NCBI GenBank assembly: GCA_015069575.1
Contig: SVIH01000013.1
Location: 1-55,356, forward strand
DNA length: 55,356 nt
Direction: 5' to 3'
Source: Clostridiales bacterium
GTDB taxonomy: Bacteria; Bacillota; Clostridia; Christensenellales; QALW01
Shown here: positions 25,872 to 34,909 of the stretch, piece by piece
Numbering within the stretch: the first letter of the stretch is position 1
How the letters are laid out: every line of letters starts with the position of its first letter
Notes under the pieces: generated by a model
Told to the model about the DNA's origin: nothing
Databases searched by the model: none
The model's input: the letters and a program-made list of their open reading frames with translations, nothing else
Translations under genes and position numbers: made by a program

Positions 25872-26765
25872 ATGAAAAAGCCAAGAAGTTATAAATTAGG
25901 TTTGATGACAAGGCGTTCTTTGTCAGGATGGCTGTTCATTCTTCCTTTCCTTATAGGATTGATATTCTTCGTAATATCACCTCTTTATACCGCACTTGTA
26001 CTTTCATTTAACGAACAGGTGTTTAATGATGTAACTCAGATCACAAGCATATCGCCATATGGTTTTAAAGCATATATTGATGCATTTACAGAACAGGCTG
26101 ATTATATAAATAAACTTATTGAATCAGGCTCAAGTGTTCTTATTACAGTGCCTTCAACACTTATATTCTCATTCCTTATGGCAAACGTGCTTAACCAGGA
26201 ATTCCGTGGCAGAACATTTGCCCGTGCGGTACTCTTTATGCCTGTTATCACATCAGCAGGTATTGCAGCATCGCTTTTAGCGGGGGATACAGGTGTTGAC
26301 GCTTCACAGATGGACTCTGTTGGCTCACAAACAATGGATATAGCAACAAGTATTCAGGATACCATTGGTGGTGAGATGGGTATGTTTATAGGTACAGCAT
26401 TCTCAAAACTTACACAAATTATCAATGGCGCAGGCGTTCCAACACTTATTTTCCTTGCAGGTCTTCAAACAATATCACCATCTATCTTTGAATCTTCAAA
26501 GGTAGAAGGTGCAACAGGATGGGAAAATTTCTGGAAAATTACATTCCCGATGATTAGCCCTATGATCCTTGTTAATACCGTTTATATTCTTATTGAAAAC
26601 CTTTGTAGTATGAGCAATCCAATGTTAACTTATTTATATAGTAACAACGCTACAACAAAAACGGTTGACCTGATGGCGATGAGCTGGATGTACTTCCTTT
26701 TAACATCTTTGATTATTGCAGCAGTAGCAGGCATTATTTCAAAGCTTGTTTACTATGAGAACTAA
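25872..26765 (+). CDS. Second sugar ABC permease, MalF-like
   Basis: A 297-residue permease beginning immediately after the DUF5696 stop with AAAGGGAGG upstream. It has about six helices and an EAA loop FESSKVEGATGWENFWKITFP, in which the usual Glu-Ala-Ala is replaced by Glu-Ser-Ser. It has an insert of about 60 residues (GDTGVDASQMDS ... GGEMGMFIG) between helices. It pairs with the next gene to form a second channel in the same operon. Confidence 0.9.
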   Translation: MKKPRSYKLGLMTRRSLSGWLFILPFLIGLIFFVISPLYTALVLSFNEQVFNDVTQITSISPYGFKAYIDAFTEQADYINKLIESGSSVLITVPSTLIFSFLMANVLNQEFRGRTFARAVLFMPVITSAGIAASLLAGDTGVDASQMDSVGSQTMDIATSIQDTIGGEMGMFIGTAFSKLTQIINGAGVPTLIFLAGLQTISPSIFESSKVEGATGWENFWKITFPMISPMILVNTVYILIENLCSMSNPMLTYLYSNNATTKTVDLMAMSWMYFLLTSLIIAAVAGIISKLVYYEN

Positions 26766-26778
26766 GGGGGTGTAGATA

Positions 26779-27816
26779 ATGGAAAAAACCGATAAAATTA
26801 AGCTTACAAACGAAGTTGGTGCTGAAGAGGTTGATAATTTCGTCATTCCAACACTTACACCTTGGCAAAAGTTTAAACGCGCATTATTTGGAAAGCGTAC
26901 ATTTAGCTTCGTGTGGGGACTTATAAGAACTGTTTTATTAATTGGTATTTGCTATCTTATTATCTATCCCTTGATGATAACTTTGATAACATCATTTATG
27001 CCTCTTGACGATGTTTATGATCCAACAGTTATTTTAGTTCCAACAGCTATCAATATTAATACTTATGTTGCAATGTGGAGCTATGGTCATATTCCGCAAC
27101 TGTATTTTAGTTCATTCTCAACATCACTGATGTTTGCACTAATGCAGATGTGCTCTTGTATGTTGGTTGCATACGGTCTTGCAAGATTTAAGTTTAAAGG
27201 AAACAATTTTATATTCCTTATGTGTATCTTCACATTGATGATTCCTATTCAGATGCTTACAACATCAATGTATTTCAGATACAAAGCATTTAACCCAATG
27301 TTTATGTTTGCGTTTGGTGAACAACTTTCAACAGTTCCTAATATCGACCTTACACGCGGTTGGACGGCAATTGGCTTATTATCAAGCACTGCAACAATGT
27401 ATCGTAACGGATTGTTTGTATTCTTGCTTCGTCAGTATTTTGTTAACCAACCCAAAGAACTTGAAGAAGCTGCTTATATTGACGGCGCAGGCCCATTTAG
27501 AACATTTATTCAGGTTATGCTTCCAAGTGCATTACCAATGCTTGTAACAGTATTCCTGTTTGCATTTGTATGGCAGTATAATGACCGTTATTACATTGGT
27601 ATGCTTAATCCTAATGCAGAAGTTATGGCAACCCGTGTTACCGGTATGGGCGCAAACTATGTAAAAAGTGTTCTTGATGTTTCAGGCGATGCAGTACTTA
27701 ATTCACTTTATCAGTCTGCATGTACCATAATGCATATTGCACCAATTGTTGTGCTTTATTGCTTCTGCCAAAAATTCTTTGTTCAAAGTATTGAACGTTC
27801 TGGTATGGTAGGCTAA
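26779..27816 (+). CDS. Second carbohydrate ABC permease, MalG-like
   Basis: A 345-residue permease with an N-terminal cytoplasmic extension of about 40 residues before the first helix, then six helices and the EAA loop LEEAAYIDGAGPFRTFIQVMLP. It is the last gene of the operon and is followed by a bidirectional terminator. No second solute-binding protein accompanies this pair, so it may share the giant binding protein or use the DUF5696 or NHL lipoproteins as receptors. Confidence 0.92.
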   Translation: MEKTDKIKLTNEVGAEEVDNFVIPTLTPWQKFKRALFGKRTFSFVWGLIRTVLLIGICYLIIYPLMITLITSFMPLDDVYDPTVILVPTAININTYVAMWSYGHIPQLYFSSFSTSLMFALMQMCSCMLVAYGLARFKFKGNNFIFLMCIFTLMIPIQMLTTSMYFRYKAFNPMFMFAFGEQLSTVPNIDLTRGWTAIGLLSSTATMYRNGLFVFLLRQYFVNQPKELEEAAYIDGAGPFRTFIQVMLPSALPMLVTVFLFAFVWQYNDRYYIGMLNPNAEVMATRVTGMGANYVKSVLDVSGDAVLNSLYQSACTIMHIAPIVVLYCFCQKFFVQSIERSGMVG

Positions 27817-27825
27817 TTTAAAATA

Positions 27826-27856
27826 AAAACTGTTCTTTTATAAGAACAGTTTTTTT
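27826..27856. terminator. Bidirectional intrinsic terminator
   Basis: A 12-bp inverted repeat (27826-27837 with 27842-27853) with A- and T-runs ends the ABC operon and, on the other strand, the short Gin gene, whose stop codon lies in the T-run. Confidence 0.9.
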
Positions 27857-28019
27857 ATTCTTGTGCAAATAAATTTTTTAATTTTGCAACGCATCGGTTA
27901 TAACCTGTTGTATGTGCTTGTTGTGTAAGTATCTTCCATTCACAGTCAGAACAGATATATTTTCCTAAAATGCATAAGTTTTCTTTCTTTTCTTTTGAAC
28001 ATATACAGCATATTTGCAT
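27855..28019 (-). CDS. Gin/CsfB-like anti-sigma-G zinc protein
   Basis: A 54-residue protein reading MQICCICSKEKKE, then NLCILGKYICSDCEWKI, then a helical tail YNRCVAKLKNLF. Two C-x(2)-C pairs (CCIC and CSDC) with the spacer ILGKYIC match the Gin (CsfB) treble-clef zinc protein, which inhibits sigma-G and sigma-E during Bacillus sporulation. GAGGTGA lies seven bases before the ATG at 28019. It stands alone between two terminators. Its family and the spoIVFA/FB-like genes earlier both indicate a spore-forming lineage. Alternative: another small zinc-ribbon protein. Confidence 0.78.
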   Translation of the reverse strand: MQICCICSKEKKENLCILGKYICSDCEWKILTQQAHTTGYNRCVAKLKNLFAQE

Positions 28020-28087
28020 TAAAATCACCTCAAAATGATTATGATCTGTGCTTATGTATAATATTCAAAAATATAAAAAAATGTTAA

Positions 28088-28119
28088 AAAAAGATATCGT
28101 ATTATAACGATATCTTTTT
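28088..28119. terminator. Intrinsic terminator after the HprK-like gene
   Basis: A 13-bp inverted repeat around GATATCGT (28088-28100 with 28107-28119) is flanked by A- and T-runs and ends the minus-strand rfbA operon. Confidence 0.88.
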
Positions 28120-28120
28120 A

Positions 28121-28819
28121 TTATTTTGACATTATTTTATGTGCTAAAATAGCAGCGTCTTCATTAGGTAAACAGGTTAATTTATACACGGGTGTTTTTT
28201 CAATCAATTTATCAAGAAGTTCCATAAGTTTTAAAGTTTTATCATTACCTGCCCGTCTCAATGTTTGCGAAAGTAACTTATATATTACAGTTTTTTTATC
28301 ACTGATCTGTTCTATTTTGTTTTCTTCTCCTCGTTCTAAAAAACAAATTGCCTTAAGCGGAATGCAAATGTTTTCATTTAATGGGCTAGAACCGCTAAAA
28401 GGAGTTCCACAAGCATAAAAAGAACCGTTAATTAACCTAATGGCAGGCTTATCATCATTTATTATCTTCGCAGATTCAAAAACTTGTTTCCAAAGATTAG
28501 TATGCGTTGATTTACCTGTGCCTGAATCAGCAGAAAATAAATAAGCATTGTTTTCATAAGCAACTGCGGATGAATGTAAAACAAAACAATCAAAATCAAG
28601 TAATGCTGCATTTAAGTATTTAGAAAGATAAATATATAAACAATCGTCTTGACTTAGTTCAGAATGTTGTTTACTTAAGTTTTCAACAAGCTCATCCTTT
28701 ACCTTTAGCGTAATATCAGGTGTTTCAGTAAAATCCGTCAAATATTTCTCTGCCTGAATTGCGCTTTTTCCTAAACATTCCATATTAACTAAAAGTCCGG
28801 CAATGGAATATGTGTTCAT
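28121..28819 (-). CDS. HprK-like P-loop kinase (PEP carboxykinase-fold)
   Basis: A 232-residue protein from ATG 28819, sharing one base with the rfbA stop. The HPr kinase/PEP-carboxykinase-type P-loop is SADSGTGKSTHTNLW, preceded by LHSSAVAYENNAYLF and followed by IINDDKPAIR, which carries the metal-binding Asp pair. The DNA-binding or N-terminal domain of true HprK is absent. Kinases of this small type occur in peptide-modification loci beside PqqD-like proteins, where some phosphorylate a peptide. A PqqD-like gene lies 1 kb upstream. No precursor peptide or radical SAM gene is seen, so the substrate is unknown. Confidence 0.8.
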   Translation of the reverse strand: MNTYSIAGLLVNMECLGKSAIQAEKYLTDFTETPDITLKVKDELVENLSKQHSELSQDDCLYIYLSKYLNAALLDFDCFVLHSSAVAYENNAYLFSADSGTGKSTHTNLWKQVFESAKIINDDKPAIRLINGSFYACGTPFSGSSPLNENICIPLKAICFLERGEENKIEQISDKKTVIYKLLSQTLRRAGNDKTLKLMELLDKLIEKTPVYKLTCLPNEDAAILAHKIMSK

Positions 28820-29712
28820 CAAAACTTTTTGTTCCTCTCTGCAAGTTCAAGAATATATTTGCCATAATCACTTGTTTTTGTTTCTTCACCTAATGCTCTT
28901 AATTGTTCAGTAGTAATAAAACCACGGCGCCAAGCAATTTCTTCTATACAGGAAATATAGAAGCCCTGAAGTGATTGAACTGCTTGTACATAGTTTGAAG
29001 CAGTAAGCATACCAACAGGCGTACCTGTATCAAGCCAAGCCATACCACGACCCATTAAAATAACATTAAGTTCGCCTTTTTCAAGATAAGCATTGTTAAT
29101 AGATGTAATCTCAATCTCACCTCTTGCAGAAGGCTTAACATTTTTAGCAATTTCAATTACGCGGTTATCATAGAAATATAAACCGGGTACTGCAAAATTA
29201 CTTTTAGGATTCTGGGGTTTTTCTTCAATAGAAATAACCTTGTGATTAGAATCAAACTCAACAACACCAAATGCTCTTGGATCAGAAACAGGGTAACCGA
29301 AAATTGTTGCACCGGATTCAAGCTTGTTTGCACGGAACAAAAGTTGTGAAAAATTCTGTCCATAGAAAACATTATCGCCTAAAATAAGGCAAACATTATC
29401 ATTACCAATAAATTCTTCGCCGATAATAAATGCATCAGCAAGACCTCTTGGTTCAGTTTGTACAGCATAAGATATTTTTATACCAAGGCGTGAACCGTCA
29501 CCTAACAATTTTTCGTAAAGAGGTGTATCGTCAGGGGTAGAAATAATTAAAATTTCATCAATACCTGCAAGTAATAAAATAGAAAGGGGATAGTAGATAA
29601 GGGGTTTGTCATAAATAGGTAAAAGTTGTTTTGAAATAACTTTTGTCATAGGGTAAAGTCTTGTGCCTTTACCACCGGCAAGAATTATACCTTTTGTTTT
29701 TCTAGTATTCAA
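28819..29712 (-). CDS. rfbA: Glucose-1-phosphate thymidylyltransferase
   Basis: A 297-residue nucleotidyltransferase that makes dTDP-glucose (or a related sugar nucleotide) from glucose 1-phosphate. Motifs: [50 protein letters not shown] and WLDTGTP. The length fits RfbA/RmlA. The start is assigned to TTG at 29712, eight bases after GGAGG; the TTG at 29727 would place the ribosome site inside the gene. No rfbB, rfbC or rfbD accompanies it; instead the HprK-like gene is coupled by a TGATG junction. Its own promoter lies at 29762-29790. Confidence 0.92.
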   Translation of the reverse strand: MNTRKTKGIILAGGKGTRLYPMTKVISKQLLPIYDKPLIYYPLSILLLAGIDEILIISTPDDTPLYEKLLGDGSRLGIKISYAVQTEPRGLADAFIIGEEFIGNDNVCLILGDNVFYGQNFSQLLFRANKLESGATIFGYPVSDPRAFGVVEFDSNHKVISIEEKPQNPKSNFAVPGLYFYDNRVIEIAKNVKPSARGEIEITSINNAYLEKGELNVILMGRGMAWLDTGTPVGMLTASNYVQAVQSLQGFYISCIEEIAWRRGFITTEQLRALGEETKTSDYGKYILELAERNKKF

Positions 29713-29739
29713 AGTTTTATCCTCCAAAATTTACATTGC

Positions 29740-29790
29740 TGATCTTATTGATCATAACAATATTATACATTATAAAAAATATAATTGCAA
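29740..29790 (-). promoter_or_regulatory. Promoter for rfbA with possible operator
   Basis: On the minus strand TTGCAA (29785-29790) and TATAAT (29762-29767) are 17 bases apart. A dyad TGATC-N5-GATCA (29740-29754) lies just downstream of the -10 and could bind a repressor. Confidence 0.78.
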
Positions 29791-29794
29791 TATT

Positions 29795-30055
29795 TTATTC
29801 AAAAACATCAATTGTTGACAGTTTATCGATAAAACTCTGCGCATCTTTTTGCGCAACTGCTTTATCAATTTCATACTCTTCAACCATTTTTTCTACAAGT
29901 GCATCTAATGTTATACCATCTTGCAAAAGTTTCCACATAAAAACACCCGTATCGTTAAGGGTTATCATTCCTTCGAATGTTGTTTTTGAATTTGTAGAAA
30001 TCACAGTATTAATGCCTGCAATATTTTTTAATACAAAACAGTCCTTGATTTTCAT
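29795..30055 (-). CDS. PqqD-like peptide chaperone (RRE domain)
   Basis: An 86-residue protein from ATG 30055 (AAAGGAG eight bases upstream). It shows the PqqD pattern: VLKNIAGINTVIS, an ITLNDTGVFMWKLLQDGITLDALVEKMVEEYEID core, and a C-terminal helix. Such domains recognise the leader of ribosomal peptides and present them to modifying enzymes. It is the last gene of the ileS-methyltransferase-rluA run, 13 bases after rluA, and directly precedes the rfbA/HprK-like unit. No leader peptide or radical SAM enzyme is found nearby, so its partner is unclear. Confidence 0.85.
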   Translation of the reverse strand: MKIKDCFVLKNIAGINTVISTNSKTTFEGMITLNDTGVFMWKLLQDGITLDALVEKMVEEYEIDKAVAQKDAQSFIDKLSTIDVFE

Positions 30056-30068
30056 AAGAAAACTCCTT

Positions 30069-30761
30069 TTATTCAATATTGAGCCTGAAACTTGTCCAAG
30101 GTGCAATTTGAGGCGGGTAACATATAAACTGCATTGATTCTTTTTTAGTAGGATGAATAAGCCTTAATTTAACAGCATATAACGCTAATTGCTGACCTTT
30201 TTTATTAACATTAAACCCATAACGCTGATCACCCCATAAAGCACATCCCATATGTGCCATCTGAACTCTTATCTGGTGTGAACGGCCGGTTTCAAGTTGT
30301 ACCTGAATTAAAGAAAGAGGACCTTCTTTTGTTTCAACTGTCTGTAAAAGTTTATAATTAAGAATAGCCTTTTTGGCGCCTTCAACAGCGGGGGGAACAA
30401 CTTCAACAGTATTTGTTTTTTCATTCTTTTTAAGGTAATTAACAAGCCTGTCAGTTGTGTTTGCAGGTACACCGCGAACAACGCAGTAATAAGTGCGTTT
30501 TAATTCATTGCTTTTTAACTGCTCTTGCAATCTTGAAGCTGCTTTTGAGGTGCGCGCAAAAACTGCAAGACCGCCTGCGGGTCTGTCAAGACGGTGAACA
30601 AGACCTAAATAGGCATCACCGGGTTTGTTATATTTTTCCTTGATATACTGTTTAAGAATATCAAACATTGATTCATCGCCTGTAATATCACCGGCAATGA
30701 TGGTGTTTTGTGGCTTTTCAGCAACGATTATGTGATTATCTTCGTGTAAAATTTCAAACAT
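30069..30761 (-). CDS. RluA-family pseudouridine synthase
   Basis: A 230-residue enzyme converting uridine to pseudouridine in rRNA or tRNA. The catalytic motif is GLVHRLDRPAGGLAVFA with the nucleophilic Asp; LKRTYYCVVRG, LETGRSHQIRVQMAHMG and GDQRYG also match. There is no N-terminal S4 domain. The start at 30761 follows GGTGAATTTA; the frame is open further to 30797 but would overlap the methyltransferase gene. The exact target position (RluC-, RluD- or RluA-like) cannot be told. Confidence 0.92.
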   Translation of the reverse strand: MFEILHEDNHIIVAEKPQNTIIAGDITGDESMFDILKQYIKEKYNKPGDAYLGLVHRLDRPAGGLAVFARTSKAASRLQEQLKSNELKRTYYCVVRGVPANTTDRLVNYLKKNEKTNTVEVVPPAVEGAKKAILNYKLLQTVETKEGPLSLIQVQLETGRSHQIRVQMAHMGCALWGDQRYGFNVNKKGQQLALYAVKLRLIHPTKKESMQFICYPPQIAPWTSFRLNIE

Positions 30762-30766
30762 TAAAT

Positions 30767-31627
30767 TCACCTTTCCCATCTTCCTGAAGCACCGCAAGGT
30801 AAGATAATATTACCGTTAATTGCCTTTAACCCAACTTCTTGGGCATCAACTTTTCCGCCAAATTTTGTGCAAATGGTTTTTTCAATAACGTTTTTTAGAA
30901 CAAGAGGTTGCAAGCCTGTTGTATAACTGTTTAATAAAAGAAATAATGGCTTATCAGAAAGAATCTCAGATAAGTTTTCCATAAAGGGATAAAGCATTTC
31001 TTCAAGGTGCCATAATTCGCCACCGGGACCTCTGCCATAGCTTGGCGGGTCAAGGATTATTCCTTCATACTTGTTTCCGCGGCGAATTTCACGCTGAACG
31101 AACTTTAAACAGTCATCAACTATCCAACGAACAGGCGCATCACTTAAACCGCTTAACTGAAGGTTTTCTTTGCCTATCTGAACCATGTTCTTTGCTGCAT
31201 CAACATGGCACACCTTTGCCCCTGCTGAAGCACAGGCAACTGTAGCGCCACCGGTGTAACCAAACAGGTTAAGCACATTTATGGGGCGGTTGGCATTTTT
31301 TATTAAATTTCGCATCCAATCCCAGTTAACAGCCTGTTCAGGAAAAAGACCTGTATGTTTAAATCCCATTGGACGAACAGAAAAAGTAAGGTCTTTCCAA
31401 TTTACAGTCCACTTTTCAGGTACAGGCTTTAAAAAATCCCAATTTCCGCCACCTGTTGATGAGCGTTTATATATAGCATGAATATTTTTTTTGTTTATAG
31501 GTTTGGTATAAGGCCATATAACCTGAGGATCGGGGCGCAGAAGGGTAATATCCTTCCACTGCTCCAACTTCATACCATCACCTGTATCAATTAATTGATA
31601 ATCTTTCCAAGTTGAATCAACAAACAT
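30767..31627 (-). CDS. Class I SAM-dependent rRNA methyltransferase (RlmI/RlmK-like)
   Basis: A 286-residue enzyme of the RlmI/RlmK-related methyltransferase family. It shows the SAM-binding VLNLFGYTGGATVACASAGAKVCHVDA and the catalytic DPPSYGRGPGGE, followed by LLNSYTTG. The PUA domain of RlmI is missing. The start at 31627 shares one base with the ileS stop (TGATG), so it is translationally coupled to ileS. It probably methylates 23S rRNA cytosine, but the position is not certain. Confidence 0.88.
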   Translation of the reverse strand: MFVDSTWKDYQLIDTGDGMKLEQWKDITLLRPDPQVIWPYTKPINKKNIHAIYKRSSTGGGNWDFLKPVPEKWTVNWKDLTFSVRPMGFKHTGLFPEQAVNWDWMRNLIKNANRPINVLNLFGYTGGATVACASAGAKVCHVDAAKNMVQIGKENLQLSGLSDAPVRWIVDDCLKFVQREIRRGNKYEGIILDPPSYGRGPGGELWHLEEMLYPFMENLSEILSDKPLFLLLNSYTTGLQPLVLKNVIEKTICTKFGGKVDAQEVGLKAINGNIILPCGASGRWER

Positions 31628-34600
31628 CAGATTTTTTCCATTGAGATAACACACTTTTTATCGTTGATATCCCATTCCTTATTGTTTTTAAGGGGTGAAC
31701 CAAGTGAAATTGAATCAGCAAGGCAATCACTCATAATATCTTGTTTATATGTTTCTACAACCTCGCTAATAACACCGTCTGCAGTAATAACAATGTTAAT
31801 GTGATCTGTAACCTCAAAGCCTGTTTCTTTACGCATAGTCTGAATCTTTGAAACAAGTTCGCGCATATAACCTTCGCGGATAAGTTCATCAGTTAAGTTG
31901 TTATCAAGAACAACAGTGATTTCTGAGTCACTTTGTGCAGTAAAGCCTGATTTGTTTGCAGGTGTGATTAAAAGGTCATCGCTTGTTAAAACAACATCAG
32001 TGTCGTTAATATTAAACTTAATTGAACCATTTTCATTAAGTTCTTTATAAAGTGCTGAACCGTTAGCGTTAGCAAGTTCTTTACCAATTAAGCCAACAAG
32101 TTTGCCATATTTTGGACCAACTGTTCTGAGTTGAGGTTTAAATGTATAGGTTATAAAGTCAGATGAATTATCAGTAAACTTAACTTCTTTAATATTAAGT
32201 TCGTCTTCAATTTCCTTGCAGAACATTTCGGGCAATACTTTTGAACCGCTGATATACATAGTGTTAAGAGGCTGACGGTTTTTAATATTGGCATCATTTC
32301 TGCAAGCACGACCCAATGCAACTGCCTTTAAAAGCCAATCCATGTTTTCTTCAAGTTCATTGTCAATCCAAGCTTCGTTTGCTTCGGGGAATGCGCAAAG
32401 ATGTACACTTTCAGGCGCATCTTTATCAACAGAAGTAACAATGTTACGATAAATTTCTTCTGCAACAAACGGGGTATAAGGTGCAGTAAGTTTTGTTAAT
32501 GTTTCAAGAACGGTGTAAAGAGTCATATAAGCATTAATCTTATCCTGAGTCATTTCTTTACCCCAATAACGTTCTCTGCCACGGCGGATATACCAATTTG
32601 AAAGTTCGTCTACAAAATCGTTCATAGCGCGTGCAGTTTCGGTTATTTTATAGTTTTCAAGACCTTCGTCAACAAATTTAATAAGACTCTGTAACTTAGA
32701 AAGTATCCACTTATCCATTACTGAAAGTGAATCATAGTTTAAAGCATACTTTGTTGGGTCAAACTTATCAATATTTGCGTACATTACATAGAAAGCATAT
32801 GTATTCCAAAGTGTACCCATATACTTTCTTTGTGCTTCAGAAACTGCTTCTCCATAAAAACGTGAAGGCAACCAGGGGGAAGATCCTGTATAGAAATACC
32901 ATCTTACAGCGTCAGCACCCTGCTTATCTAAAATTGTCCAGGGGTCAACAACGTTACCCTTGTGCTTACTCATTTTAATGCCGTCTTTATCGTTAACATG
33001 GCCTAAAACGATACAGTTTTTGAAAGGAGCTTTATCAAATAAAAGCGTTGAAATAGCCAAAAGAGTATAGAACCAACCGCGTGTCTGGTCAATAGCCTCA
33101 CTAATGAAATCAGCAGGGAAAAGTTTTTCAAAAAGTTCTTTATTTTCAAAGGGGTAATGTAACTGTGCAAAAGGCATTGAACCTGAATCAAACCAACAGT
33201 CGATAACTTCAGGTGCGCGGTGCATATCTTTTCCGCATTTTGAACATTTAATTGTAAGGGGGTCAAGGAATGGTTTATGAAGTTCAATATTTTCATCACA
33301 GCCTGTAAGTTCAACAAGTTCTTTTTTTGAACCTACTGTATGGAAATGACCGCATTCACATTCCCAAACAGGAAGGGGAGTACCCCAATAACGTTCACGG
33401 GAAAGACCCCAGTCAATAACATTTTCAAGGAAATTACCCATTCTGCCATCTTTAATGCTTTCAGGAATCCAGTTAACAGAACGGTTATTTTTAATTAATT
33501 GCTCTTTAACGGCAGTCATTTTAATGAACCAGGTACTGCGTGCATAGTAAATAAGGGGAGTATCGCATCTCCAACAGAAAGGATAGCTGTGAGTAAATTC
33601 AACTGCGCGAACAAGTTTGCCTGCTTCTTCAAGGTCTTTGATAATAACTTTGTCAGCATCTTTAATAAACATATCCTTATAGGGTGTTGCTTCCTCAACA
33701 AAACGACCCTGTGCGTTTATTAATTGAACGAAAGGAAGGTCATTTTCTCTGCCAACACGGGCATCGTCTTCACCAAAAGCAGGTGCGATATGAACAATAC
33801 CTGAACCTGCATCAAGTGTAACATAATCGTCAGCAACAACATACCATGCGCGTTTGTTTGTCTTTGCAAAATCAAATAACGGAACATAGTCCATACCGCA
33901 AAGGTCTGCGCCTTTAAGTTCTTTAATAATTTGGGCACCTTCACCTAATGCGCTTTCTAATAATGCCTTAGCGCAAATGTAAGTTCTGCCTTCAAAAGAA
34001 GCATAAACGTAATCTTCTTTAGCGTTAACGCAAAGTGCAACGTTTGAAGGTAAGGTCCAAGGTGTAGTTGTCCATGCAAGAAGATAAGTGTTCTCCTGAT
34101 TCTTAACCTCAAAAGCAACAAAAACACTTGTTTCCTTAACATCTTTATAACCTTGCGCAACTTCGTGTGAAGAAAGCGCAGTTCCACAGCGTGGGCAGTA
34201 GGGAACTACTTTATGACCCTTATATAAAAGATCTTTTTCAGAGATTGTTTTAAGTGCCCACCATTCGCTTTCAATATAATCATCTTCATAAGTAACGTAT
34301 GGGTGGTCCATATCAACCCAGTAACCAACACGGTCACTCATTTTTTCCCATTCACCCTTATATTTCCAAACGCTTTCTTTGCATTTTTCAATAAAAGGTT
34401 CGATACCGTAATCTTCAATCTGAGGTTTGCCGGAAATACCAAGTTGTTTTTCAACCTCTAATTCAACAGGAAGACCATGGGTATCCCAACCTGCTTTTCT
34501 AAGAATATGGTATCCTTTCATTGTGCGGTAACGGGGAATAATATCTTTAATAACACGGGTAAGAATATGACCAATATGTGGCTTTCCGTTTGCAGTAGGC

Positions 34601-34740
34601 GGACCATCATAAAAGGTGAATTCAGGGTTACCCTCGTTCATTTTAGTGCTACGCTCAAAAATTTCATTTTCTTTCCAATAAGAAAGAATTTCCTTTTCCC
34701 GATCTACAAAGTTAAGACCGGTATCAACCTTCTTGTACAT
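31627..34740 (-). CDS. ileS: Isoleucyl-tRNA synthetase
   Basis: A 1037-residue class Ia synthetase. It contains the HIGH-type motif GKPHIGHILTRVIKD, the editing domain with the CP1 signature TTPWTLPSN, the zinc-type Cys pairs (CPRCGTALSSHE; CECGHFH, CSKCGKD), the KMSKS motif as GIKMSKHKGNVVDP, and the anticodon-binding helical region. The length is typical of the eukaryote-like IleRS2 group common in Firmicutes. The start is ATG 34740, behind GGAGG. I do not find the T-box core sequence (GGTGGxACCGCG) in the upstream leader, which is unusual for Firmicutes ileS. Confidence 0.95.
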   Translation of the reverse strand: MYKKVDTGLNFVDREKEILSYWKENEIFERSTKMNEGNPEFTFYDGPPTANGKPHIGHILTRVIKDIIPRYRTMKGYHILRKAGWDTHGLPVELEVEKQLGISGKPQIEDYGIEPFIEKCKESVWKYKGEWEKMSDRVGYWVDMDHPYVTYEDDYIESEWWALKTISEKDLLYKGHKVVPYCPRCGTALSSHEVAQGYKDVKETSVFVAFEVKNQENTYLLAWTTTPWTLPSNVALCVNAKEDYVYASFEGRTYICAKALLESALGEGAQIIKELKGADLCGMDYVPLFDFAKTNKRAWYVVADDYVTLDAGSGIVHIAPAFGEDDARVGRENDLPFVQLINAQGRFVEEATPYKDMFIKDADKVIIKDLEEAGKLVRAVEFTHSYPFCWRCDTPLIYYARSTWFIKMTAVKEQLIKNNRSVNWIPESIKDGRMGNFLENVIDWGLSRERYWGTPLPVWECECGHFHTVGSKKELVELTGCDENIELHKPFLDPLTIKCSKCGKDMHRAPEVIDCWFDSGSMPFAQLHYPFENKELFEKLFPADFISEAIDQTRGWFYTLLAISTLLFDKAPFKNCIVLGHVNDKDGIKMSKHKGNVVDPWTILDKQGADAVRWYFYTGSSPWLPSRFYGEAVSEAQRKYMGTLWNTYAFYVMYANIDKFDPTKYALNYDSLSVMDKWILSKLQSLIKFVDEGLENYKITETARAMNDFVDELSNWYIRRGRERYWGKEMTQDKINAYMTLYTVLETLTKLTAPYTPFVAEEIYRNIVTSVDKDAPESVHLCAFPEANEAWIDNELEENMDWLLKAVALGRACRNDANIKNRQPLNTMYISGSKVLPEMFCKEIEDELNIKEVKFTDNSSDFITYTFKPQLRTVGPKYGKLVGLIGKELANANGSALYKELNENGSIKFNINDTDVVLTSDDLLITPANKSGFTAQSDSEITVVLDNNLTDELIREGYMRELVSKIQTMRKETGFEVTDHINIVITADGVISEVVETYKQDIMSDCLADSISLGSPLKNNKEWDINDKKCVISMEKI

Positions 34741-34768
34741 TAAAAAACCTCCAAACAAAAATTAAAGC

Positions 34769-34869
34769 CTTGTGCAAAAAGGCACAAGACAAAAACTGCT
34801 CTAAACAACAATTTTTGATTTATATATATTATCGTTTAATATTATATATATATTTACTATTTTTGTAAA
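34769..34869 (-). promoter_or_regulatory. ileS promoter and short leader hairpin
   Basis: On the minus strand TTTACA (34864-34869) and TATAAT (34841-34846) have a 17-base spacer. In the leader, GCACAAG/CTTGTGC (34782-34788 with 34769-34775) forms a 7-bp hairpin not followed by a clean U-run. No T-box signature is seen. Confidence 0.75.
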
Positions 34870-34909
34870 GTAAAAAGTTCAAAGTGAATGTGTGTTTTAA
34901 ATGTTTTAA

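Noticed and set aside
34741-34869. A T-box regulator in front of ileS
   Set aside because: The T-box core sequence and the large stem I are not found; only a short hairpin is visible.
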